A stretch of DNA of 64,000 nt from an uncultured Clostridia bacterium (GTDB lineage: Bacteria > Bacillota > Clostridia > Oscillospirales > Ruminococcaceae), in the NCBI GenBank assembly GCA_946567425.1, contig CAMNXF010000013.1:22545-86544 (forward strand), read 5' to 3'. The notes below the pieces were generated by a model. The model ran no database searches. It saw only the letters and a program-made list of their open reading frames with translations, and was not told where the DNA came from. Position 1 is the stretch's first letter. Each line of letters opens with the position of its first letter. A program made the position numbers and the translations under genes. Shown here piece after piece: positions 10,185 through 19,514 of the stretch.

Positions 10185-10844
10185 TTATTCATTGTCAAGC
10201 GAATTTATGCGGTAGCGCACGTTTCCGCTGTTTGCCTTGTGCTCAAGATCGTTCAGCGCCTTGTCGACCGCAGCGTAATCGTCCTGAAATACCAGCCGCG
10301 AGTCATACGAGAATATCATATACGCGATCGTAGAGCCGCTTTGGTCATTAGCCGCCTGCGAGATGTATTCCGATAAAAATACGCGCATTCGGTTAAGCGC
10401 CGTTTCAAGTTCGTCATTATTATGTATCTCGATAACCGTGCTGCTCTCTGCTTTTGCGGGATCACCGAACGACAGACGGCGCACGGTGTTGGAATAACTG
10501 TTCTCCAACCCGATATTCAGCACGATTATCACGTCGTCCATATATTGATACGCATCGAGACGGCTCTCGGCGGCGTGCAGCTTGTCCAGCAGTTCGGCGG
10601 CGCTGCCCTCGTCCAACTTGCCGAGCGCCTCCGCAAGCTCCGCGGACAATTCGCTGTTTTCGTTCTGAAGTTCTCCGAGCGCGGCGCTGTTCGCGGCGTT
10701 CTCGGTCTGAGCAGCGTCGAGGGCGTTCTGCTTTTCGGAGATAAGCTTGCTGTTCTCCGCCATGACCATGAAGATCATTATCATAATAACGTCAAGCAGC
10801 GAGGTAAGCTCGATTATGATATCGCGTTTACGTCTGCGCTTCAT
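10185..10844 (-). CDS. ExbD/MotB-like proton-channel subunit with coiled coil
   Basis: 219 residues. After MKRRRKRD comes a single helix, IELTSLLDVIMIMIFMVM (about 10-28). Its aspartate sits where ExbD, TolR and MotB carry the proton-accepting residue. Residues 30-85 form a strong Ala/Leu/Glu/Asn coiled coil. The C-terminal 100 residues are a mixed alpha/beta domain. The family couples proton flow through the partner ExbB/TolQ/MotA pore to mechanical work on the envelope. The start overlaps the ExbB-like gene by 17 nt, which supports a complex. Confidence 0.75.
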   Translation of the reverse strand: MKRRRKRDIIIELTSLLDVIMIMIFMVMAENSKLISEKQNALDAAQTENAANSAALGELQNENSELSAELAEALGKLDEGSAAELLDKLHAAESRLDAYQYMDDVIIVLNIGLENSYSNTVRRLSFGDPAKAESSTVIEIHNNDELETALNRMRVFLSEYISQAANDQSGSTIAYMIFSYDSRLVFQDDYAAVDKALNDLEHKANSGNVRYRINSLDNE

Positions 10845-11328
10845 GGTCTTTCCTCTTTTCCTTGTCGTGCTCGTGTATCAGATAATCCGCTTCGTCGAGC
10901 GCCCTGTCAAGGCGCGCGGTCACAAAGCTATCGGCTATTTTAAAACCGATCGCGAAAATCAATCCCCAGAACGTCGTGGAAAGCGCGGACATAAAATTGT
11001 CCGATAAATTTTCCGCTCCCGAAAGCCGCATAAGCGACGTTACCGTGCCGAGTATTCCCAGCAGCGGGAACACCGCCGTTATATTCGTGAACAGCGAGTA
11101 CGTTCCCGCCGCACGTTCCGAGCAGTTCATAAGCGAAGAAAGCTCGTCGTCTTTCAGCGCAAGCTCCGCCATAACGCCGTTGCGGCGGTCGCTTTTCGGG
11201 CGAACGATATTTTCTAGCCTTAAAATATTCTTTCGCAAAGCCAAATAAACCAGTACGTTTACGGCGCAAGCTGCCATAATGACAAGCGTTATAAGATCGA
11301 ATTTAAAAATCGCTTTGAGAAATTCCAT
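10828..11328 (-). CDS. MotA/TolQ/ExbB-family proton channel protein
   Basis: 166 residues with three membrane helices: about 13-32, 85-108 (FPLLGILGTVTSLM, the family signature) and 117-140 (LSTTFWGLIFAIGFKI, matching the second conserved helix). The cytoplasmic loop (35-75) is shorter than in ExbB. It forms the pore that a D-bearing partner helix energises. First gene of a three-gene operon with two ExbD-like proteins, behind a perfect promoter. Such systems are best known from outer-membrane bacteria, so this one in a spore-former is unusual. Confidence 0.85.
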   Translation of the reverse strand: MEFLKAIFKFDLITLVIMAACAVNVLVYLALRKNILRLENIVRPKSDRRNGVMAELALKDDELSSLMNCSERAAGTYSLFTNITAVFPLLGILGTVTSLMRLSGAENLSDNFMSALSTTFWGLIFAIGFKIADSFVTARLDRALDEADYLIHEHDKEKRKDHEAQT

Positions 11329-11360
11329 AGGCGCGCTCCGTTCGTTTTATACTTTATTTC

Positions 11361-11389
11361 ATTATACAACATATTATGGCGTTTGTCAA
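11361..11389 (-). promoter_or_regulatory. Consensus sigma-A promoter of the ExbB/ExbD-like operon
   Basis: Minus strand TTGACA (11389-11384), 17-nt spacer, TATAAT (11366-11361): both hexamers match the consensus exactly. Confidence 0.9.
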
Positions 11390-11485
11390 CAAAAATCGCT
11401 TTTTTATGCCATAAAACAGGATATGGCGCTGCATTCGGCTATAGGCAACACCACAAAATTACTGCGCTTCACGCTTTGTCGTCCA

Positions 11486-11618
11486 GATCGCTTTGCCGGC
11501 GGCGTCCTTGCCGCCTTTTGGCGATCTTGCAACAACATCGTGTTGTCGAAGTTTGCTTGCACGCATTATGCGCTTCGTGCAAAACGCTATTTTCGTCATA
11601 GGGTTGACCTTTGGTCAA
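11486..11618. repeat. Run of four hairpins in the exbB-pyrG spacer
   Basis: Consecutive dyads: GATCGC/GCGATC (11486-11491 with 11521-11526) enclosing GGCGGC/GCCGCC (11498-11503 with 11510-11515); ACAACA/TGTTGT (11532-11546); TTGCACG/CGTGCAA (11557-11563 with 11576-11582); TTGACC/GGTCAA (11604-11618). A weak 80-codon frame (11469-11711, minus) overlaps it; the outer half of that frame looks protein-like, but its last 30 codons are the hairpins. It may be a dispersed repeat, a REP-like element or a structured RNA. Confidence 0.6.
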
Positions 11619-11768
11619 TTCGAGCACAATTCGCCTTAGTAAGGTATACAGCCTTTCGTCGTCCTCATTGTACAATCTGACGGAAAATTTGACTGCACAA
11701 CTGCTCGACATTAATTGTGCTGTGTTGACTATAGTTCTTATTCCTTGAATAAATTTTCAAATTAACTA

Positions 11769-11797
11769 TTGAAAAAAAGGACGAATAGTGTTATAAT
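11769..11797 (+). promoter_or_regulatory. Sigma-A promoter of pyrG
   Basis: TTGAAA (11769-11774), 17-nt spacer, TATAAT (11792-11797), about 32 nt before the pyrG start. Confidence 0.85.
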
Positions 11798-11805
11798 AAG
11801 TTTAA

Positions 11806-13452
<1,647 letters not shown>

Positions 13453-13502
13453 ACACTGTGTTCTGTATAATAAAGCTATTCATGGGATAAGGAGTTGATA
13501 AT

Positions 13503-15632
13503 ATGTCGGGATCGTTTTACGACAACCGCGAGCTTTCGTGGCTGAAATTCAACGCGCGCGTGCTTGAAGAAGCGCGCGATGAAACTACTCCGCTGTTTGA
13601 GCGGCTGAGGTTCGTGCAGATATTCTGTTCAAATCTGGACGAGTTCTTTATGATACGCGTCGGCAGCTTACAAGACAAGCTGCTGTACGAGCCGAAGGAC
13701 CGCGAGAACAAGACTAATATGAACGCCAAGGAGCAGCTTTCGGCTATTGCGAAGCGCGTCAAGGCGCTGCTGCCCGTAAAGGACGAGGCTTATGCTGAGA
13801 TAATGCAGGGGCTGTCTGTGTGCGGCGTGGAGCACCTGAACGAGGACGCGCTCACGCCCGAGGAGGACGCGTTCCTGAAAGCGTATTTCACGCGCGAGGT
13901 TCGTCCGCTGCTGTTCACGGGAGTAGTAGACAAAAAGCACCCCGTTCCCTTTCTGAAAAACGGAGGCATATATATCGGTTGCCTTATCCGCAAAAAGACC
14001 GACGCTTCGGGTAAGCGCACGTTGGGAATACTGCCCGCCTCGGATAATCTGCCGAGAGTGGTATTTTTGCCGGGAACGGGAAAATTCCTGCTTATTGAGG
14101 AGCTGATACGCCGCTACGCGAAGCAGGTGTTCAGCAACTTTGACATCATTTCGAAATGCATTTTCCGCGTGACAAGAAACGCCGACATTGAGATAGACGA
14201 GGGACTGTTCGACCATGACGTGGACTTCCGCGACGTGATGAGCAAGCTCGTCAAAAAGCGCAAGAAGCTCCGCCCCGTGCGGCTGGAATTTCAAGGCTCA
14301 CCCGACGGAGAGACGGTCTCAGTGCTGACTAAAATTCTCGACGTTTCGGACAACTACGTTTTCAAGCAGACAGCGCCGCTTTCAATGGGCTTTATTTCGG
14401 TGTTGGAGAAACGTCTTGAAAAACAGGCGGGGCTGTTCTTTGAGCCGCTCGTTCCACAGCGCTCGGGAGCGATACTGCTCGACGTTCCGCTGATAGAGCA
14501 GATAAAACAACACGATATTCTGTTGAATTATCCGTATGAAAACATCAACCACTTTATAAATCTCCTTGAGGAAGCGGCGGTCAACCCCGACGTTTCTTCG
14601 ATAAAGATAACGCTTTACCGTGTTGCGCGTGACAGCAAGATAATCAACGCGCTGAACAAGGCAGCCGAAAACGGCAAGGACGTTCTGGCGCTTGTGGAGC
14701 TGCGCGCGAGGTTCGACGAGGAGAACAACATCGGCTGGTCGAAGCAGCTCGAGGAAGCGGGCGTTACCGTCATTTACGGGCTGGAGGAGCTGAAAGTCCA
14801 CTCGAAGCTGCTGCTGATAACTCTGCGCGACGGGAACAACGTCCGCTACATCACGCAGGTCGGCACGGGAAACTACAACGAGCGCACCTCGCGGCTGTAC
14901 ACCGATCTTACGCTGATGACCTCGGACGAGGATTTCGGGGCGGACGCGTCGGTGGTGTTCAACGCGCTTATGGTCGGCAGCACCGTCGAGAGCACGAACC
15001 GTCTGCTCGTCGCGCCGAAAGGCTTGAAGAGCCGTCTTGTTTCCTTTATCGACAACGAGATAACCTACGGACGCGACGGGTATATTGGAATTAAAATTAA
15101 CTCGCTGACCGACCGCGACCTTATTGAGAAGCTCGCCGAGGCGAGCCGCGCGGGCGTTACCGTGGAGCTTATCGTGCGCGGAATATGCTGTCTTATCCCG
15201 GGCGTTGAAGGAGCGACGGAGAATATCCGCGTTATCTCGATAGTCGGACGTTTTCTGGAGCATTCGCGAATTTATATTTTCGGACGCGGAGACCGCCGCA
15301 GAGTGTACATCTCAAGCGCGGACTTTATGACGCGTAACACCGAGCGCCGCGTTGAGGTCGCCGCGCCGATACTCGATACTTCGCTTGCGAACAGGGTCTG
15401 CGATTTATTCTCAACAATGCTCAGTGATAACGTCAAAGCCCGCGAGCTCGGCAAAGACGGAAAGTACAAGCGCGTTTCCTCGGCGGGCAGGATTCCGCTG
15501 AACTCGCAGCTCTACTTCTATGACGAGGCGTACAAGTCCGCCGCCGCTTCAACGGGAATAATCAGCGAAAAGCCTGCCGTAAAGCAGAACGAGGACGCTT
15601 CCATCAAAGTGAAAATAAGAAGAATACGCTGA
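13503..15632 (+). CDS. ppk1: Polyphosphate kinase 1
   Basis: 709 residues, normal length. Reversibly transfers the ATP gamma-phosphate onto polyphosphate. It begins FYDNRELSWLKFNARVLEEA, typical for Ppk1. The two phospholipase-D-like catalytic histidines are visible: His433 in KVHSKLLLI, the phosphorylated residue by family analogy, and His587 in EHSRIYIF. FCSNLDEFFMIRV and the Arg/Asn-rich TGNYNERTSRLYTDL are also conserved. GGAG lies upstream of ATG 13503. It is downstream of pyrG and ends in a bidirectional terminator. Confidence 0.97.
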   Translation: MSGSFYDNRELSWLKFNARVLEEARDETTPLFERLRFVQIFCSNLDEFFMIRVGSLQDKLLYEPKDRENKTNMNAKEQLSAIAKRVKALLPVKDEAYAEIMQGLSVCGVEHLNEDALTPEEDAFLKAYFTREVRPLLFTGVVDKKHPVPFLKNGGIYIGCLIRKKTDASGKRTLGILPASDNLPRVVFLPGTGKFLLIEELIRRYAKQVFSNFDIISKCIFRVTRNADIEIDEGLFDHDVDFRDVMSKLVKKRKKLRPVRLEFQGSPDGETVSVLTKILDVSDNYVFKQTAPLSMGFISVLEKRLEKQAGLFFEPLVPQRSGAILLDVPLIEQIKQHDILLNYPYENINHFINLLEEAAVNPDVSSIKITLYRVARDSKIINALNKAAENGKDVLALVELRARFDEENNIGWSKQLEEAGVTVIYGLEELKVHSKLLLITLRDGNNVRYITQVGTGNYNERTSRLYTDLTLMTSDEDFGADASVVFNALMVGSTVESTNRLLVAPKGLKSRLVSFIDNEITYGRDGYIGIKINSLTDRDLIEKLAEASRAGVTVELIVRGICCLIPGVEGATENIRVISIVGRFLEHSRIYIFGRGDRRRVYISSADFMTRNTERRVEVAAPILDTSLANRVCDLFSTMLSDNVKARELGKDGKYKRVSSAGRIPLNSQLYFYDEAYKSAAASTGIISEKPAVKQNEDASIKVKIRRIR

Positions 15633-15638
15633 AAAAAA

Positions 15639-15667
15639 GGGCTGTAATATAACGTTACAGCCCTTTA
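15639..15667. terminator. Bidirectional terminator
   Basis: GGGCTGTAA (15639-15647) pairs with TTACAGCCC (15655-15663). T-runs lie on both sides (TTTATTGTT; TTTTTTT on the minus strand). Confidence 0.9.
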
Positions 15668-15670
15668 TTG

Positions 15671-16702
15671 TTAAATTTTTTCAAGACTGAGCAGCTTGGC
15701 GTCGATATCCGCGAAATATTCGTTCCCAATCGAAATTATATCGCTTATTGTTATCTTAACGTGCGTGAAACGCTCACCCACCTCAAGACCGTCAAGGTCT
15801 ATGTCGTAATCGTGGAGATTTCCGAGCGAGAACCTGTTGAAATCGTTATAGGCGTTGCTATCCCAGTTGCACATGGGCGAATGCTCCACCACGTTTTTCT
15901 CCACGTTTACGCCATACTTTATTATCGGTATTTTGTCAACAAATTCGTTGTCGGGTACGAACCTTATCTCGCCGCCATCATCGTAGCCCTCGTTAGGACG
16001 CGAGACCTGAATATATCCCGTAAGCTCCAGTTCTCCGTCAAATTCTATCATTCCGCTGTATGTATAAGCGCCGCTGATGCGTTCATCGTAGTCAGCTTAG
16101 TTCGAGTAGAACCTGGTCTCGGCGCTCTTAACCGTAAGCTCTCCGAATTTGTCCCCAGGCTCAACGCGGTAATACTCGCTGCTTGGGGTGATCTCTTCGC
16201 CGATATATTCCACAATATCGGTATCTTCAAAGTGTTCCTTGACATCAAATAAATCGGGGTTCTGCGCGGGATTAAATGAATGCTCCGAGGTGAACGCGTA
16301 GGCAAACCCGTCGCAGTTAACGCTGTATTCGCAGTTCAGAAAGCGTTGCTTGTCGATATCCTCGACCGTGAATTCCTTTATATCCGTGTCGGTCTCGTCG
16401 TAATGAAGGGACGTAATATCCGAAGTGGTAATGACCGTGCCGTCCACACATGTGAGGAATGTCGGCTCGCCTTTGGGAGCGCTCTCCTCGGGTGTGGAGC
16501 TTTCGGGTGCGCTTTCCGAACCGCTGCTCTCGGAGCTTGCGCCGTCGGGAGTGCTTTGCGGACTGCCGCTCTCGGATCCGCCCGTGCTCTCGGACGCAGA
16601 ATTTGTGCTTTCGGGAACGCTGCCCGAGGTCTCCTTGTTGTCGCAAGCGGTGAGCGCCGCGAGCATTGCCATTGTGCAGATGATTGCAGTAAATTTTTTC
16701 AT
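15671..16702 (-). pseudogene. Lipoprotein gene interrupted by one in-frame TAA
   Basis: ATG 16702, behind AGGAG, opens MKKFTAIICTMAMLAALTAC, a lipoprotein signal with Cys20. A Ser/Glu/Pro-rich linker (about 25-75) and a folded domain follow. At 16097-16099 the frame meets TAA after ETRFYSN, but the same frame continues ADYDERISGAYTYSGMIEFD and on to KLLSLEKI, ending at 15671. The whole would be about 343 codons with one nonsense change. No other frameshift is seen, so the lesion is recent, a sequencing error, or suppressed. I do not recognise the folded domain. Confidence 0.75.
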
Positions 16703-16769
16703 TGTTTGTTCTCCTATTGTCAAGAAATTTATTATAAAGCGCTTAAAGAAGCGTTTTAACGGGAAATAA

Positions 16770-17198
16770 TTATGCCGAACGCTTATGTAACGACGAAACG
16801 ATCTGCAAAACGATCCCCGCCGCTGTAAATGCAAGAACGGTTATTATCCAGATAACGGTGCCCTGATGAGACGACAGATAGTATATACGATCAGGCGTCA
16901 TATCGGGAGTGATGATTTTTTCATTATGCGATATGATAAGGTCGCCGAGAAGCTGCCCGATGATAACCCCCGTAAGGTTTCCGACGGTTACGGCATACGA
17001 TACCGCGGTTTTATTGAATGCCGCGAGAATAAGCGCGGGCACCCAGATAAAGTAATAAAGTCCGCGCGAGGTCCATTCAAACAGATAAACGTCCCGCAAA
17101 AGTGTTCGGGATAGCGCGTACAAGCCGCCAAATGCGATAACTGCTGCGGTCATTGCCGCAAGCCTGTTTTTTGAGTTTTGTGTTAAAACATTTGTCAT
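16770..17198 (-). CDS. Hypothetical four-helix membrane protein
   Basis: 142 residues with four predicted membrane helices (about 13-32, 47-62, 66-87 and 113-136) and a short polar loop (90-112). No recognised family. Codons and the ribosome site (AGGAG before ATG 17198) are normal. It is divergent from the two-component system, and its TTGAAT-17-TAAAAT promoter sits beside three GGTTACA boxes at 11-bp spacing, so a response regulator may control it. Confidence 0.7.
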   Translation of the reverse strand: MTNVLTQNSKNRLAAMTAAVIAFGGLYALSRTLLRDVYLFEWTSRGLYYFIWVPALILAAFNKTAVSYAVTVGNLTGVIIGQLLGDLIISHNEKIITPDMTPDRIYYLSSHQGTVIWIITVLAFTAAGIVLQIVSSLHKRSA

Positions 17199-17231
17199 AA
17201 TAACGCTCCTTTCGGTTGTTTTTATGAATTT

Positions 17232-17260
17232 ATTTTACCATATTACCGCAGCAAATTCAA
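17232..17260 (-). promoter_or_regulatory. Promoter of the four-helix membrane protein
   Basis: Minus strand TTGAAT (17260-17255), 17-nt spacer, TAAAAT (17237-17232) with a TGG extension. Confidence 0.65.
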
Positions 17261-17269
17261 CTACAAAAA

Positions 17270-17327
17270 GGTTACAATCGGGTTACAAAAAGGTTACAGT
17301 TTCCGCATAAAGGTTACAAATTGTAAC
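17270..17327. promoter_or_regulatory. GGTTACA repeat array, probable regulator binding sites
   Basis: GGTTACA at 17270, 17281, 17292 and 17312: steps of 11, 11 and 20 bp, so all on one helix face. The last copy forms a 15-bp palindrome, GTTACAAATTGTAAC (17313-17327). This layout is typical of OmpR/PhoB-family regulators. It lies upstream of the -35 of the divergent membrane gene. Confidence 0.7.
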
Positions 17328-17361
17328 TTTTTTCGTCAAATCATAAAAAATCGCGAAAAAA

Positions 17362-17393
17362 TTGACGCTTTTTTGACTTTTTTGTTATATAAT
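17362..17393 (+). promoter_or_regulatory. Promoter with 11-bp TTGAC repeat, response-regulator gene
   Basis: TTGACG (17362-17367), N5, TTGACT (17373-17378), N9, TATAAT (17388-17393). No -35 lies at the normal distance, so activation by a regulator bound to the repeat is likely. The same layout recurs at 19458-19489. Confidence 0.7.
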
Positions 17394-17422
17394 AAATATA
17401 GTTGTACTTAGGAGAAAAAGCC

Positions 17423-18118
17423 ATGCTCTACAAAATTCTTATCATAGACGACGAGCCTATGCTGACGCAGCTGCTGTCCGATCATCTCGGCGACAGCGGA
17501 TATATTACGTTTGCCGCAAACAGCGCGGAAGAGGCGCTCCCGCTGCTTTCAAACGCGCCCGACCTTATTCTGCTCGACATAAATATGCCCGGAATGGACG
17601 GACTGGAGCTTTGCAAGTCGATACGCGAACATATAGACTGTCCGATAGTTTTCCTTACCGCGAGGATAACCGAGCAGGACAAGGTGAACGGTTTTCTTAC
17701 GGGCGGCGACGATTACATCACAAAGCCGTTCAGTCTTGTGGAGGTCACGGCGAGGGTAGCCGCTCACCTGCGCCGCGACGAGCGTTCGCGCGACGCGTGC
17801 AGCCGCGCGGCACACCGTCTTGTCACATCGCAGGAGCTCATCGTAAATTTGTCGAGCAGAACGGTCCATTTTAAAGAAAACGAGATACTGTTCTCGAGAC
17901 GCGAGTTTGACATCATCGAATACCTGATAACGAACGCGGGACAGGTGTTCGACCGGGAGAGCCTGTACGAAGCGGTCTGGGGACTGGATGCGGAGGGCGA
18001 CAACAGCGTCGTCAAGGAGCATATCCGCAAGATACGCCAAAAGCTCGCCGACGCAACCGGAAAAGACGATTACATTGAGACTGTATGGGGAGTAGGATAC
18101 AGATGGAAAAAGCATTAA
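17423..18118 (+). CDS. OmpR-family response regulator
   Basis: 231 residues. Receiver domain (1-120): IIDDEP, phospho-acceptor Asp52 in LILLDINMPGMDG, FLTAR and DDYITKPFS. Winged-helix DNA-binding domain (about 130-231): FSRREFDIIEYLITNAGQ and SVVKEHIRKIRQKL, ending GVGYRWKKH. ATG 17423 is chosen because AGGAG lies 8 nt upstream. The end overlaps the histidine kinase gene by 16 nt. It probably binds the TTGAC repeats at its own promoter and at the lipoprotein promoter 19458. Confidence 0.95.
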   Translation: MLYKILIIDDEPMLTQLLSDHLGDSGYITFAANSAEEALPLLSNAPDLILLDINMPGMDGLELCKSIREHIDCPIVFLTARITEQDKVNGFLTGGDDYITKPFSLVEVTARVAAHLRRDERSRDACSRAAHRLVTSQELIVNLSSRTVHFKENEILFSRREFDIIEYLITNAGQVFDRESLYEAVWGLDAEGDNSVVKEHIRKIRQKLADATGKDDYIETVWGVGYRWKKH

Positions 18119-19461
18119 AGGGCAAGATGAGACTTCGCGCCGATTTTATAAAATACGTCACGGCTACGTTTGTGTGCGCGGCGGTGCTGTCGCTTATTGC
18201 AATATTGGGCTGTACCGCGGTGCGCGAACATCTTGTGCCGAACTCGGACAAGGTATATCTGAACTGGACGGACACCCCCGAAGATCCTTACGAAAAGGAC
18301 GTAAAGCCGCACATGGGGTTTATAATGCTCACCCTCTCGGAGCCGTCGGATACCAATCCGTTTTATACCGATGACGCGCACACAAACCGCGTCGCAAGAT
18401 TGGGTCCTGAGCTTCTCGGATTTTATGAAATAGGCGACAGAGGCTTCTATGCCAACGTCGCAAACAGCAAGGGCGTGGACGTTTGCGTTACCAGAGTGTA
18501 TAATTCCCCCGATAGCCTTACCCCGAAGCGCAAATTCGTATACTACGCGAGCGGCGCGGCTATGATTGCCGTGCCGGTTTTGCTGTCTCTGGCGGGAGTG
18601 CTTATGTGCGGATTTGTGTTTTACGAGGAAAAACTGAAAAAGCCTATCGATGTGCTGTCCGCGGCTACGGAAAAAATCGCCGCGCAGGATCTTGATTTCA
18701 CCGTCGGATATAACGCGCCCGACGAGCTGGGTACTCTGTGCGGTTCGTTTGAGCAGATGCGCACTGCGCTGCGGGAAAATAACGAAAAAATGTGGCAGAT
18801 GCTTACGGAGCGGCGTCAGCTTCAAGCGTCGGTTGCGCACGACCTCCGCAACCCTATCGCGATAATAAAGGGGCACGCGGAATATCTCAAAATAAATGTC
18901 GAAAGAGGGAGACTGAACGGGAAAAAAATTCTTTCGGTGTCCGATAATATCGCTGACGCTGCGGAAAGACTGGCGCATTACACCGAGTCTATACGCACGC
19001 TTAATCACCTCGAGGATCTCGAGATCAAGCGCTCCAAGGTGAATTTCGTGAAGCTGTTTGACGAAATACGCGAGGATCTCGCGGCAATGTCAAAGCAGAG
19101 CGGGATAACCGTGCGGTCCGAGCAGAGCGTCGGAAAGCGCGTTCTTAACCTCGACGAACAGGCGCTTTACCGCATTATCGAAAACCTTGTCGGAAACGCG
19201 CTCAGGTTTGCCGAAAAGAAGATAACGGTGAAATTTTCCTACGCCGACGGCAGACTTTCCGTGCGGGTATCGGACGATGGCTGCGGCTTTTCGGACAAGG
19301 TGCTTAAGGCCCGCGACCGCTGTTTTGTCACTGACAGAAGCGATTCGACTCACTCGGGACTGGGACTTACTATCTGCCGCATACTCTTGCGCAAACACGG
19401 CGGAGAATTAACTATCGGAAATATGAACGGCGCGTTTGTGGAGTTTTTTTTGAACGCTTGA
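18103..19461 (+). CDS. Sensor histidine kinase
   Basis: 452 residues. Membrane helix 1 (about 16-36), an extracellular sensor (37-150), helix 2 (about 152-175), a HAMP domain (178-230), then HisKA with phospho-acceptor His246 in SVAHDLRNP and an ATPase domain with NLVGNALRFA, SDDGCGF and SGLGLTICR. ATG 18103 overlaps the regulator's stop, so the two are co-translated. The ligand is unknown. The downstream lipoproteins and ABC exporter suggest sensing of envelope damage or an antimicrobial, which is inference. Confidence 0.94.
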   Translation: MEKALKGKMRLRADFIKYVTATFVCAAVLSLIAILGCTAVREHLVPNSDKVYLNWTDTPEDPYEKDVKPHMGFIMLTLSEPSDTNPFYTDDAHTNRVARLGPELLGFYEIGDRGFYANVANSKGVDVCVTRVYNSPDSLTPKRKFVYYASGAAMIAVPVLLSLAGVLMCGFVFYEEKLKKPIDVLSAATEKIAAQDLDFTVGYNAPDELGTLCGSFEQMRTALRENNEKMWQMLTERRQLQASVAHDLRNPIAIIKGHAEYLKINVERGRLNGKKILSVSDNIADAAERLAHYTESIRTLNHLEDLEIKRSKVNFVKLFDEIREDLAAMSKQSGITVRSEQSVGKRVLNLDEQALYRIIENLVGNALRFAEKKITVKFSYADGRLSVRVSDDGCGFSDKVLKARDRCFVTDRSDSTHSGLGLTICRILLRKHGGELTIGNMNGAFVEFFLNA

Positions 19462-19489
19462 CGGAAATTTGACTTTTATGGTTTATAAT
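19458..19489 (+). promoter_or_regulatory. Promoter with 11-bp TTGAC repeat, lipoprotein-ABC operon
   Basis: TTGACG (19458-19463), N5, TTGACT (19469-19474), N9, TATAAT (19484-19489). The order and every spacing match 17362-17393. A shared response regulator is the simplest explanation. Confidence 0.72.
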
Positions 19490-19514
19490 TAAAAAAACGA
19501 AAGGTGGAAAGACC

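Noticed and set aside
9714..11328. Zorya anti-phage system
   Set aside because: ExbB/ExbD-like genes are present, but the pore protein is short and no ZorC, ZorD or ZorE helicase or nuclease lies nearby.
14382..15263. Open frame of 293 codons on the minus strand
   Set aside because: Antisense to ppk1, which has both catalytic histidines. The product is a low-quality shadow.
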